A stretch of 64,000 nucleotides of DNA, from assembly GCA_028344575.1 (NCBI GenBank), contig JAOMBO010000002.1, forward strand, positions 62,001 through 126,000, written 5' to 3'. The position numbers and the translations under genes are program-made. Source of the DNA: Candidatus Nitrosopelagicus sp. (lineage in GTDB: Archaea; Thermoproteota; Nitrososphaeria; Nitrososphaerales; Nitrosopumilaceae). Shown here one piece after another: positions 10,129-18,616 of the stretch (within the stretch, counting starts at the first letter, position 1; each line of letters opens with the position of its first letter). A model generated the notes under the pieces. It had not been told where the DNA came from. It did no database searches and saw nothing but the letters and a program-made list of their open reading frames with translations.

Positions 10129-10485
10129 TTATGCCATTGCTCCTATTGCTTTTTTTTGATTGTAAAATTTCAAAGAATCACCTTTTTCATATTGAATTAG
10201 AGATGTGATTGGATTTTCTGGGTCATGAATTTTTTGATGACATTTACAGTGCACATATGCTATAACTTGAGGAAAATACGATACGTGATGTTTGAGTAGT
10301 GGTTGCAAAATTTGCGTCTCTTCATTTTTTTCCATACCATTACCACAGACTATACATTTCTCACAATTATTTAGAAATGAAATGTTTTGATTTGTTAGTC
10401 TTTCATGATTCTCATGTAGAGATTCACTTAGTACGTTATTGAAAATTTCACTTCCTGTGTTGTCTTTGAAAGAAATAAGGCTCAT
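10129..10485 (-). CDS. HNH-like zinc protein (possible nuclease)
   Basis: CIVCG ... LLKHHVSYFPQVIAYVHCKCHQKIHDPENP resembles HNH/Zn-finger core. Confidence 0.6.
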   Translation of the reverse strand: MSLISFKDNTGSEIFNNVLSESLHENHERLTNQNISFLNNCEKCIVCGNGMEKNEETQILQPLLKHHVSYFPQVIAYVHCKCHQKIHDPENPITSLIQYEKGDSLKFYNQKKAIGAMA

Positions 10486-12494
10486 TTTATGACTCCTTTT
10501 TTTCTTAAATCTGCCAAAAAATCAGCATAATCAGATTTTATTTCGTCATCTTTCATAGTTACATGTTCAGGATTTAATTCAAATGGTCTTATGTGATCAC
10601 CTAATGCAGTACGCATTCGTCGTTCTTTTTCTTCTAATCTACCATCTACCCAATCATCAATATGACAAGGTAAAGCTTTATTTCCATTTTCAGATGCATA
10701 TGCTGAACGGAAAATATGATATGTTACTTTTGTATCAGATTTCATTCCTATACGATGAATTCTATCTTTTGATTGAATATATTGAGCAGCATTAAAAGTT
10801 CGATCAAAGTATATTGCGTGCTTACAAACTGTATCTCCAAGATTATTGATATGAAGTGATACAGATTCAGAACATGATGGAGGAGTTGCAATTAGGATTT
10901 TTCGATTAGGATTATTTTTGAATTCTCTAATATTTTTTTCTCTGTTATTTTCAATATCATCATCATCATCTTTAGGAATTTGACCAGTGATTGTAACTAC
11001 CTCACTCTGATCAAAATTATATTTCAGTAGTTGATTTTCTATCATCTTTATGTTGTGAAGAAATGATGTGAAGATGACTACTTTTTCATCAGATTTGGTA
11101 AGATCTATTGCAGTTTTACAAACCTCCATGAGTTTGTTTGGAATATGGCCTTGTTTTGCATAATTTTTGATTAACTCGGATGTTTCTTCATCAATTAATG
11201 TTCTTGTTAGTATGTCATTAACTTCCTGATCTAAATTAAACTCATTATCTTCTTTTGTTAATAATGCAGGATTTGATGCAGCTTGGAGCATACGAATAAT
11301 TTTTCCTCCTTTGTCTCCTCGATAACGTGACATTCTAGAATGTTCAGATACAGTTTCACGTTGCAATTCTTCTATCGCATGAGATTCAATTGATTTGTAA
11401 ATTCTATTTTGTAGAGGATCCATAGCAACATCAATAACTTTAGCAGGATTTGGATCTGGAAGATTCAATTGTTCTTTAGAAATACGTGTAGATAATCCAT
11501 CAACTATTTGTTGGAATTTTCCAAGATCATCATGATCTTTTGTATATCTACTAAAATGAGAAAAACTGCCAAAAATATTTGCGTTAGGCCATAGAAAATC
11601 AAATTGTGACCAAAGATCTTCAAATGCCTGAGGACAAGGTGTTCCACTCAATATCATTCTTCTTTTAGCATATGGTGCCAAATCTCGAGCATTTTTAGAA
11701 TATGCAGTTGCATTTGTTTTTCGTCCATTTTTGATATTATGTGATTCATCAAGAATCAATAGAGATTTTTTCTTTTGTAAAAGTTCTACAAATGCATCGA
11801 TGTGTTTTGCCATCATAGCGTACGAGCTAAGAAAAAGATCAACATCTTCATGATTATTTCCTAGATTTTCTCCTCGTAATCGAAGAGTGTTTGGAATAAC
11901 ACCAAAACATTTCTCATATTCATCCTCCCAAGATGCAAAGGCAGCACGTGGACATATTACAATAATTGTTTCAACTTCTTTTTTTTGTTCCATTAATGAA
12001 TAAATTGCAAGCGAAATTGTAGTCTTGCCAGAACCAGGTACAGAAAAATTTGCTCCATTTCCAACTGCATAAAGTTGTGCTACAGAAGGTTTTTGATATG
12101 GCATTAATTTTCTTCTAAATTTAGATGGTAATTCAATTTCAAAAGATTGATCATTTCTTTGATTTCTTATTTCTAAACCAGCATGAATTGCTGATTCAAC
12201 CGTTTGAGATGTAGATTCCACATTTTCAAGTAGATTTTTGGTTTGATTATCGAATGAAACATCAATTTTATCTCTCTTACAAAGTCTACTTAATGAGAAT
12301 AAAATTTTGTGAAGTGAATAAACAGATTTTTTCCAATTTATTGAATGTGTATTATTGATAGGATTGTATTCGGAATTTAAAATTTTAAGTAAACTACCTA
12401 ATGCGGGATAGTTATCTGGAGAATCTTTATCCAAGATTACAAGTAATTCTTGATCAGTTTTTGATATATTAATCATCAGAATCCGTATCCTCAT
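10482..12494 (-). CDS. SNF2-family DEAD/DEAH-like helicase/ATPase
   Basis: VPGSGKTT, LLILDESHNIKN, LSGTPCPQ, VVIFTSFL, KDRIHRIGMKSDTKVTYHIF. Confidence 0.92.
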   Translation of the reverse strand: MRIRILMINISKTDQELLVILDKDSPDNYPALGSLLKILNSEYNPINNTHSINWKKSVYSLHKILFSLSRLCKRDKIDVSFDNQTKNLLENVESTSQTVESAIHAGLEIRNQRNDQSFEIELPSKFRRKLMPYQKPSVAQLYAVGNGANFSVPGSGKTTISLAIYSLMEQKKEVETIIVICPRAAFASWEDEYEKCFGVIPNTLRLRGENLGNNHEDVDLFLSSYAMMAKHIDAFVELLQKKKSLLILDESHNIKNGRKTNATAYSKNARDLAPYAKRRMILSGTPCPQAFEDLWSQFDFLWPNANIFGSFSHFSRYTKDHDDLGKFQQIVDGLSTRISKEQLNLPDPNPAKVIDVAMDPLQNRIYKSIESHAIEELQRETVSEHSRMSRYRGDKGGKIIRMLQAASNPALLTKEDNEFNLDQEVNDILTRTLIDEETSELIKNYAKQGHIPNKLMEVCKTAIDLTKSDEKVVIFTSFLHNIKMIENQLLKYNFDQSEVVTITGQIPKDDDDDIENNREKNIREFKNNPNRKILIATPPSCSESVSLHINNLGDTVCKHAIYFDRTFNAAQYIQSKDRIHRIGMKSDTKVTYHIFRSAYASENGNKALPCHIDDWVDGRLEEKERRMRTALGDHIRPFELNPEHVTMKDDEIKSDYADFLADLRKKGVIK

Positions 12495-13725
12495 CTTGAT
12501 GTTTATTCCAAAATTCTTCTAGAAGTTTTGATGTAGATAATATATCACCTATTGATTTTAGATTTTTTGGTTTTTGTAGTAAATCATCTGCTTCATTCTT
12601 TTCTAGAATTTCCTTTAGTTTTTCAAAACTGAATTTTATTGAATTGATCAGTTTTTCTGGTTTTTGTGAAATTTCGATTACATTTTGTTGATATACTGCT
12701 CTATCCCAATGTTCCCAGATAGAATCAACATCAAATTCTTCGCCTGTTTCTTCATTAATTTTAGCTCCATCCAATAGTGATTCAGCAATTCTTTTTTCAG
12801 CAAGCATAGCTGGAATTTTTCTAATGTCTTTGTGATGGAATTTTTTATGAAACATTAGCTTGAAAATTAATCGTTTTGCCTCCATTACATCTAATGGATC
12901 AATGTCAGCTAGAGCATTTTCACTTAGAATGTAGGTATGTAAATCTACAAAATATGCATATTTCCCATCTAGTCGTTTGAATTCGCCCTCCCATCCGTTT
13001 TGTTCAAGACATTCTTCCATGTATCCATAATAGATTACTTGATGATCAACATGGTCTGTCTCTAGATCCATTTTTTTTGCAATATGATCGTGAGATAATC
13101 CACGTTTTTTGCCTTGCATAATTTTTAGAATTTCATTATTTGGCGTATAGTCTAATTTGTCTTCTTTTTCCATTTGACATTCAACTTCAATATCAAAAAG
13201 CTCAGTAGAATCAATTTCAGATCCATCAATTTCTTTAGGTAATCGTACTACACGAATAAATCCATATTTCTCAGGATCTTGTTTTGCTAGTTCATGTAAT
13301 ATTGCTAAGCGTCTATTAGCATTGACAAGTGTTCCATCGTGTGATATTATTCCTGGTTGCTCTTGGCCATTATTTTGTATTTTTCTGAGAACTCTAGCAA
13401 AACTTTTTGGATCTACGTTCCTCAACATTTCTCTAATTAATTTTGCATCAGTATCTAATGTAGAATCAAGATCCCAGTCTTCTGGATTTCTATCTGGATC
13501 CATTGTCTTTTTTAATTCCAAGTAATCATCTAAGTATCGTCCATTAGATACGTTATGATATACTAGATTGATTGGAAGTTTGATTGTAGAATATTGTTTT
13601 CTCTCACCTCTTAACGTTACAAGAAAACTTTTAGCACATACATCATCGTCATCTAATTTTACTTTATCAGGATTAGTTTCAATCCACTCATCAATTGTTT
13701 GTGCTAAGATTTCTTGGTATGTCAT
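12469..13725 (-). CDS. ParB/sulfiredoxin-like domain protein
   Basis: IKLPINLVYHN ... QPGIISHDGTLVNANRRLAILHELAK. Confidence 0.65.
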   Translation of the reverse strand: MTYQEILAQTIDEWIETNPDKVKLDDDDVCAKSFLVTLRGERKQYSTIKLPINLVYHNVSNGRYLDDYLELKKTMDPDRNPEDWDLDSTLDTDAKLIREMLRNVDPKSFARVLRKIQNNGQEQPGIISHDGTLVNANRRLAILHELAKQDPEKYGFIRVVRLPKEIDGSEIDSTELFDIEVECQMEKEDKLDYTPNNEILKIMQGKKRGLSHDHIAKKMDLETDHVDHQVIYYGYMEECLEQNGWEGEFKRLDGKYAYFVDLHTYILSENALADIDPLDVMEAKRLIFKLMFHKKFHHKDIRKIPAMLAEKRIAESLLDGAKINEETGEEFDVDSIWEHWDRAVYQQNVIEISQKPEKLINSIKFSFEKLKEILEKNEADDLLQKPKNLKSIGDILSTSKLLEEFWNKHQDEDTDSDD

Positions 13726-14249
13726 TGACTCTCACCTATAGTATTTTTAGTATTTGAAGACTCGGTGTTTCTTTTTGTACAAAGTGGTCTTAGTTGTCTT
13801 GTTTCAACAGTAATTGGTTTTGGAATATCTATATCTTTGACAACATAATTTACATTTTTATTTTCAATTATACTTCGAAGTTTGTTTTCTTTTGTTGTAA
13901 TGCCTGCTCCTTTTTTCTTAAACTCTAAGAAATCCATTCTATCATCTTTAATTCCAATCATATCAAGAGATGGAGCTCGTGATGTAGTAGATAATGTAAT
14001 TAGTTCATCATATTCAGTGAGCATTTTAAATTCACCAAGTATTTGATGAATGTTTCCAAGTTCAGAGTTACCACCAAGTTGATAAGCCCTACTTTGTTTT
14101 TTCAATAATGCATTTTCTGCATTAATTAATGCCAAATGCAATTCTGCTACTGATTTTTTATTTTTGTATAGTGTGATTGCTAAAACTGTAACAGATGCTA
14201 CAAGAACTAGCAAAATCATGAATATTTCAGAAGAAATTCCAGCGATCAT
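13722..14249 (-). CDS. N-terminally TM-anchored endonuclease related to archaeal Holliday junction resolvase
   Basis: TM helix EIFMILLVLVASVTVLAITLY; NIHQILGEFKML...APSLDMIGIKDDRMDFLEFKKKGAGITTKENKLRSIIENKNVNYVV matches the D...ExK pattern of that family. Confidence 0.7.
   Translation of the reverse strand: MIAGISSEIFMILLVLVASVTVLAITLYKNKKSVAELHLALINAENALLKKQSRAYQLGGNSELGNIHQILGEFKMLTEYDELITLSTTSRAPSLDMIGIKDDRMDFLEFKKKGAGITTKENKLRSIIENKNVNYVVKDIDIPKPITVETRQLRPLCTKRNTESSNTKNTIGESQ
13726..13770 (-). promoter_or_regulatory. Island promoter copy 4 (internal): AAACACCGAG-TCTTCAAATACTAAAAATAC-TATAGGTGAGAG-TCA-ATG
   Basis: Shares 20-bp block AAACACCGAGTCTT(T/C)AAATA with copy 1 at one mismatch; lies within the end of the TM-nuclease gene, just before the ParB-like ATG. 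Confidence 0.65.
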
Positions 14250-15241
14250 GCCGAATTCCTCTCTAAAATTGTATCAATCATTGCGGAATTGGTTCTGACC
14301 GTTAGGTCTGATACTCCAAATGCGGCTGCAACTTTTCTTTGAGCTCCAACTGGTTTAATCCTCAATTCTTTCATGGATGTAAAGACAAGTGCGGCTGCAA
14401 TTCCTAGTGGATTTTTTCCTTCGAAAAATGAGTTTCCTTCAAGTTTTTGAAAAATCTCTCTAGCTTTACCATATACATGATTTATGGAATATTCACTAAC
14501 TTTACTTTCTCTTAAGATTGGGCCAGTAAGGCATTCTATCGGGTTTATAGGCATATGTTTTGAGATTATAGCCTTGCCAAATTCAGATTCAGTTCTTAAT
14601 TTTGAGTAAAGAGAGGAAATTGATTTTTCCATCTCTTTTGGGTTTACTGAATTCTCAGTCTTTGCAAGATATTTAGCTATTTCTCCAAATGTTACAGGAG
14701 TATGATGAATTTTTAATGCTTCGTACAGACATGCTCCTAATAATATTTTAGTTCTGAGATGTTTTTTGTTTTTGATAGCATTTAGTGATAGACGCTTTAT
14801 GTCCTCTATAACTGGTCGAGTAACATTACGGATTTTTTCAATTTCCACACCTGTTTCTGGATCTATTGTAACAAACAAATCCTGTTGTAGTAAACGATCA
14901 ATTTTGTCATACTGTTCAGCAATTCGTCTTTGTTCTCCTGTTCCTGTTTCTAAACCTCGAATTTTGGTAACAGTTAATGGTTTTGTTGTTTGACCTAAGA
15001 AATCTTTCTGTACTCTATTTGGGCTTGTTACACTAACAGATCTTGAAGAAATTCCAGGTATATCGTCTCGTGCAATACGTAATTCATTTACTGTTTCTTC
15101 AATTTGGACTTGTACACCACAATTATTACAAATGTAATTAGTTTCTACAAGATCTGGATCTTTTATCTGCCAATCTCCTTCATATTCCTGAATTAATTTT
15201 CCACCACATTCAGAACATGTTGTTTGTGAATTATTGGCCAT
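14246..15241 (-). CDS. tfb: Transcription initiation factor B (TFB)
   Basis: N-terminal Zn ribbon CSECGGKL...YICNNCG; DDIPGISSRSVSV B-finger-like region; two cyclin-like repeats. Confidence 0.9.
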   Translation of the reverse strand: MANNSQTTCSECGGKLIQEYEGDWQIKDPDLVETNYICNNCGVQVQIEETVNELRIARDDIPGISSRSVSVTSPNRVQKDFLGQTTKPLTVTKIRGLETGTGEQRRIAEQYDKIDRLLQQDLFVTIDPETGVEIEKIRNVTRPVIEDIKRLSLNAIKNKKHLRTKILLGACLYEALKIHHTPVTFGEIAKYLAKTENSVNPKEMEKSISSLYSKLRTESEFGKAIISKHMPINPIECLTGPILRESKVSEYSINHVYGKAREIFQKLEGNSFFEGKNPLGIAAALVFTSMKELRIKPVGAQRKVAAAFGVSDLTVRTNSAMIDTILERNSA

Positions 15242-15716
15242 TTTCTACTCCTGATAATTTTATGATGTATTTTTCAGCACGATAAATCCATGATGGAATT
15301 ATTCCTTGTCTCATTACTTTATCTGAAATTTCGAAAATTTTTCTTTCTGAGACTTTTATCTCAAAAAGTTCTAGAATATTTCTGATTAATGTTGCAGATA
15401 ATTGATGTTTTTGATGTAATTGGTAAATAGCATTGTTAGATGCGACAGTGCCACGTCGATATTTCTTTTTTGTAATAATTATGGTATCAAAATTGTCTAG
15501 AATGTCTGCCAACTCTTTAGTTGGCAAACCTTTGAAATCATTAGCCGGCTTAGCCGAAAAATGTTTTCTTGCGTAGTTGACAGAGTAACCTGATTTCACT
15601 AATGCCTCAAAAAAAGCGTGGAGGGTTTTGTCAAATTTTGGTTCATCTATTGCGTTTCGACCATTTCCGGCTTCAACGATTTCGATGTTTCTGGTGTGTG
15701 TATGTGTTCTAGACAT
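15231..15716 (-). CDS. Uncharacterised 161-aa protein, first gene of the island operon
   Basis: Start immediately follows the shared promoter motif; no family recognised. Confidence 0.65.
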   Translation of the reverse strand: MSRTHTHTRNIEIVEAGNGRNAIDEPKFDKTLHAFFEALVKSGYSVNYARKHFSAKPANDFKGLPTKELADILDNFDTIIITKKKYRRGTVASNNAIYQLHQKHQLSATLIRNILELFEIKVSERKIFEISDKVMRQGIIPSWIYRAEKYIIKLSGVENGQ

Positions 15717-15758
15717 CTCTATTCTATAGCATTTTATCTATTTAAAGACTCGGTGTTT
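15717..15758 (-). promoter_or_regulatory. Island promoter copy 1: AAACACCGAG-TCTTTAAATAGATAAAATGC-TATAGAATAGAG-ATG
   Basis: Same CCGA-N20-TATAGAATAGAG layout as at 18019-18057 and 18072-18108; TATA-like TTTAAATA. Confidence 0.75.
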
Positions 15759-15903
15759 TTTTGATATAACTATGCATTTTATAGGAATAAAAGCTATATT
15801 TCACGTTTTTTATCACAGCGATCTAAAATTAAGGGTTACATTTGAATAAAAAGGACTTATTTTAGGTATAATTTATTAACTTCAAATGTTTATAGTAGTT
15901 ATA

Positions 15904-17394
15904 ATGAGTAAACGTTCTGCTGATTCGAAACTAAGCACTGACACATACAGAGATTTGGTAGGTAGTTTTGAGGATTCAGACCCAAATGATGAGAATTATC
16001 GTATTCCACCAAACCTGTTTGCTAAAATCAAAGGTATTGTTAATGACCCAAGAGTACCAAGATATCGAAATATCGATGAATTCCTGAATGAATCAATCGA
16101 TTTGTTCACTACATGGTGGATTAGCCCACAACTAGTGCAAGGGATGATGGCTAATCTTTGGGAAGATTTGACGCCAGAAATGAAATCTGAAATTAAGAAA
16201 ACCGCTCCAACTTACTTTAAACAAATGGAGCAAATGATGGCTGCAAAAAATCAGATTATGGACATGCCAGTTGATGATGAAAATCTAGGTTCATTGAGTG
16301 AAAATATTGCTCATGCAACTAAAATGGATCCTAAGGTAGAAGGATTTGCACATAAAGCACTCAGAATAGATGCATCACAAATCTTAGATGAATATCCAAT
16401 GGTGAAAAGTAAATCCACAAATATTCTATCTGCTAGTTTTAAGAAGAATACAATTTTACCATATGATGGTTATCCACTTATCTGGAGTTTTTACACCAGA
16501 ATTTTTCCAGCTAAAATTGCTCTTGTTGCTTTAGGAGATATTCTAAATAGACAACATGAAAGTTTAGATGAAGCAGGTTTTGTTGATTTTAAACACTTCC
16601 AGAATGAAGCATATAATTTAGCATATAAAATATCGGAAGATTTTCGTAAATTTGAAATACATAACCAAGTACCAAGAAATAAAAGATTTTCTACAGGCCT
16701 ACCAGTTCCATTACCAGAATATGAAATTCAAGATCCTGAAATTGCATATATGGAAAGAAAGAAAGTAGAGTCTAGTAGAAGAAGATATACAAATCAATTT
16801 CTAGGAAGACTTGGAAATGATGGATATGTAAGCGGTATCCTTAATGCAACAGGTCTTGCACATTTTATTGGTGATAAAAAGAATCTTAAACTGGGATTTA
16901 GTAAGGAAGGATTAGAATTTTATAAATTAGAAAATAATGTTTTAGATAACTATTCAGAAGTTGTTGAAACAAAGTATGATTCTATATTATCATTTAATGA
17001 ACAAGAGTTTCTCATAACAAAAATAATTCCAAAATTTACACTTGAAAGTTTGATTGTAAATGGAATTTGTGATAAATTAAAAGAGAGAAAAGAAATTAAG
17101 GCAGATGTTATTGATATTGAGATTGATGAATCATTATCAAAATGGATTAAAACCGAGCGTAAAACAGCATCAGCTTTCAAATTAGATTCAAAGATTAATC
17201 GAGAAAGACTCATACTTTCTACTAGAATTGGTACTATGGGAAGACTAACTGAATTAGGAATTGTAGAATGGAAAATGGAAAAAGATGGGTCTTCAACATA
17301 TACCAGTGGAAAGGACTTTAATCCTCTTTACCGTTCATTTCAAAAAAGCTGCAAAAAAACACTTGAGCCAAATATGATTAAACTGCTAAACTAG
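15904..17394 (+). CDS. Uncharacterised ~496-aa protein with RHH-like N-terminus and possible C-terminal wHTH
   Basis: Start MSKRSADSKLST at 15904 in the 15886 ORF; YRIPPNLFAKIKGIVNDPRVPRYRNIDEFLNESIDLFTTWW is RHH-like. Confidence 0.7.
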   Translation: MSKRSADSKLSTDTYRDLVGSFEDSDPNDENYRIPPNLFAKIKGIVNDPRVPRYRNIDEFLNESIDLFTTWWISPQLVQGMMANLWEDLTPEMKSEIKKTAPTYFKQMEQMMAAKNQIMDMPVDDENLGSLSENIAHATKMDPKVEGFAHKALRIDASQILDEYPMVKSKSTNILSASFKKNTILPYDGYPLIWSFYTRIFPAKIALVALGDILNRQHESLDEAGFVDFKHFQNEAYNLAYKISEDFRKFEIHNQVPRNKRFSTGLPVPLPEYEIQDPEIAYMERKKVESSRRRYTNQFLGRLGNDGYVSGILNATGLAHFIGDKKNLKLGFSKEGLEFYKLENNVLDNYSEVVETKYDSILSFNEQEFLITKIIPKFTLESLIVNGICDKLKERKEIKADVIDIEIDESLSKWIKTERKTASAFKLDSKINRERLILSTRIGTMGRLTELGIVEWKMEKDGSSTYTSGKDFNPLYRSFQKSCKKTLEPNMIKLLN

Positions 17395-17447
17395 GCACAA
17401 ATTTGGTTGTTTTTGCTGTAATTTAGAGAAAAATACTATCTTCAATA

Positions 17448-17813
17448 TCAAAGGTTTCTAAGCCAATTTTGGTATGTGTATTTCATTAATTTATCCAAAT
17501 CAGGATCTTCTTCTATCATATGTTTATACAAAATAGCGAGATTGTATCCTAGATCAAGCAAACATTCTTCTTTGTATTCATGTGGTAGTTCCAAAACTCG
17601 ATCTATTGCCCATCTTGCTTGAGCAGGTTTGTTAAACAAACTAGAATAGAAAAGTTTTGTAGCAAGAACAGAAGCCTTTTGGCCCAACAAGTAAGTTTGC
17701 TCAAAGCAATGTTCTGTAAAGTGAGTGGTATCTTCAGAACTATATTTCATTAATTCGTCAACAAGCCATCCTTCATAATCTGCTAAATCTTCATTTTTAT
17801 TTTGTCTCATCAT
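17448..17813 (-). CDS. Uncharacterised protein
   Basis: Likely start MMRQNKNEDLADYEGW; start overlaps stop of 17797..18021. Confidence 0.6.
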   Translation of the reverse strand: MMRQNKNEDLADYEGWLVDELMKYSSEDTTHFTEHCFEQTYLLGQKASVLATKLFYSSLFNKPAQARWAIDRVLELPHEYKEECLLDLGYNLAILYKHMIEEDPDLDKLMKYTYQNWLRNL

Positions 17814-18021
17814 TACCTCCAAGAAGTTGGTTGTACATGTGTGACCATCTATATGCTTCTGCTTTAGAATCATCATCTAATCTATCAAACAATGCATGTT
17901 GAGCTTGACCGATCCTTGCTTCCTCTATAGATTGAATTTCTACAAATTGTTCTTCTTTTTTTTCTAAATCTTTTTGAATTTGTGCTCGTTTGTTACATTT
18001 TGATTTAATTTCTTTTTTCAC
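17797..18021 (-). CDS. Uncharacterised coiled-coil protein, GTG start
   Basis: GTG lies directly in the shared promoter motif (TATAGAATAGAGTG). Confidence 0.6.
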   Translation of the reverse strand: MKKEIKSKCNKRAQIQKDLEKKEEQFVEIQSIEEARIGQAQHALFDRLDDDSKAEAYRWSHMYNQLLGGNDETK

Positions 18022-18057
18022 TCTATTCTATACAAAAATTAATTTTTAAATTATCGG
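18019..18057 (-). promoter_or_regulatory. Island promoter copy 2: CCGAT-AATTTAAAAATTAATTTTTG-TATAGAATAGAG
   Basis: Divergent with copy 3; the TATAGAATAGAG arms (18021-18032 and 18097-18108) form a perfect 12-bp inverted repeat. Confidence 0.75.
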
Positions 18058-18071
18058 CAAATCTAAAATCA

Positions 18072-18108
18072 CCGATCGTTTTTAAGTTAAAAATTCTATA
18101 GAATAGAG
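18072..18108 (+). promoter_or_regulatory. Island promoter copy 3: CCGAT-CGTTTTTAAGTTAAAAATTC-TATAGAATAGAG
   Basis: Same motif and N20 spacing, upstream of ATG 18116. Confidence 0.75.
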
Positions 18109-18115
18109 AAAGGAA

Positions 18116-18616
18116 ATGTTAAAGAGTGAAGTACAAATGTTTAAAGGATTACCAGCAAGATTTGGTTGTTCAACAGAAAGAAATCCAAATCGTGCTTTTG
18201 AGAAATTTGTAACTAGATTAGTAACAGAAACACTTTCTCTTTCAGGATATGAAGTGTTATCACAGTTTTCAAAAAAGTCATGGGTTGGAAATAATGGAGA
18301 TTCAAGAGAAATAAGACCAGATATCATAGTAAAATCAGGAAGAGATGTAATTGCAATCATTGATGCAAAATGTAAAGAACAACTTTCATCGGGGGATATG
18401 GCTGAAATTGCATTGTACGCAAAAGAATTCAATGTAAAAAAAGCAGTGGCAGTTTTACCTACATATCCAGGAAGAGAAGGGATAAGATGGAACTCAATAG
18501 ACACAGATACAACAATTTTTGAAAAAAGAATAGATATTGAACAGGTTATTGTTGATTTGAAGAATGGGTATACAGGAGATATTTCTAGAATGATCCACAT
18601 ATGGGCAGGAGTATAA
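18116..18616 (+). CDS. PD-(D/E)XK nuclease, McrC C-terminal-like
   Basis: IRPDIIVKSGRDVIAIIDAKCKEQLSSGDMAEIALYAKEFNVKKAVAVLPT. Confidence 0.75.
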   Translation: MLKSEVQMFKGLPARFGCSTERNPNRAFEKFVTRLVTETLSLSGYEVLSQFSKKSWVGNNGDSREIRPDIIVKSGRDVIAIIDAKCKEQLSSGDMAEIALYAKEFNVKKAVAVLPTYPGREGIRWNSIDTDTTIFEKRIDIEQVIVDLKNGYTGDISRMIHIWAGV

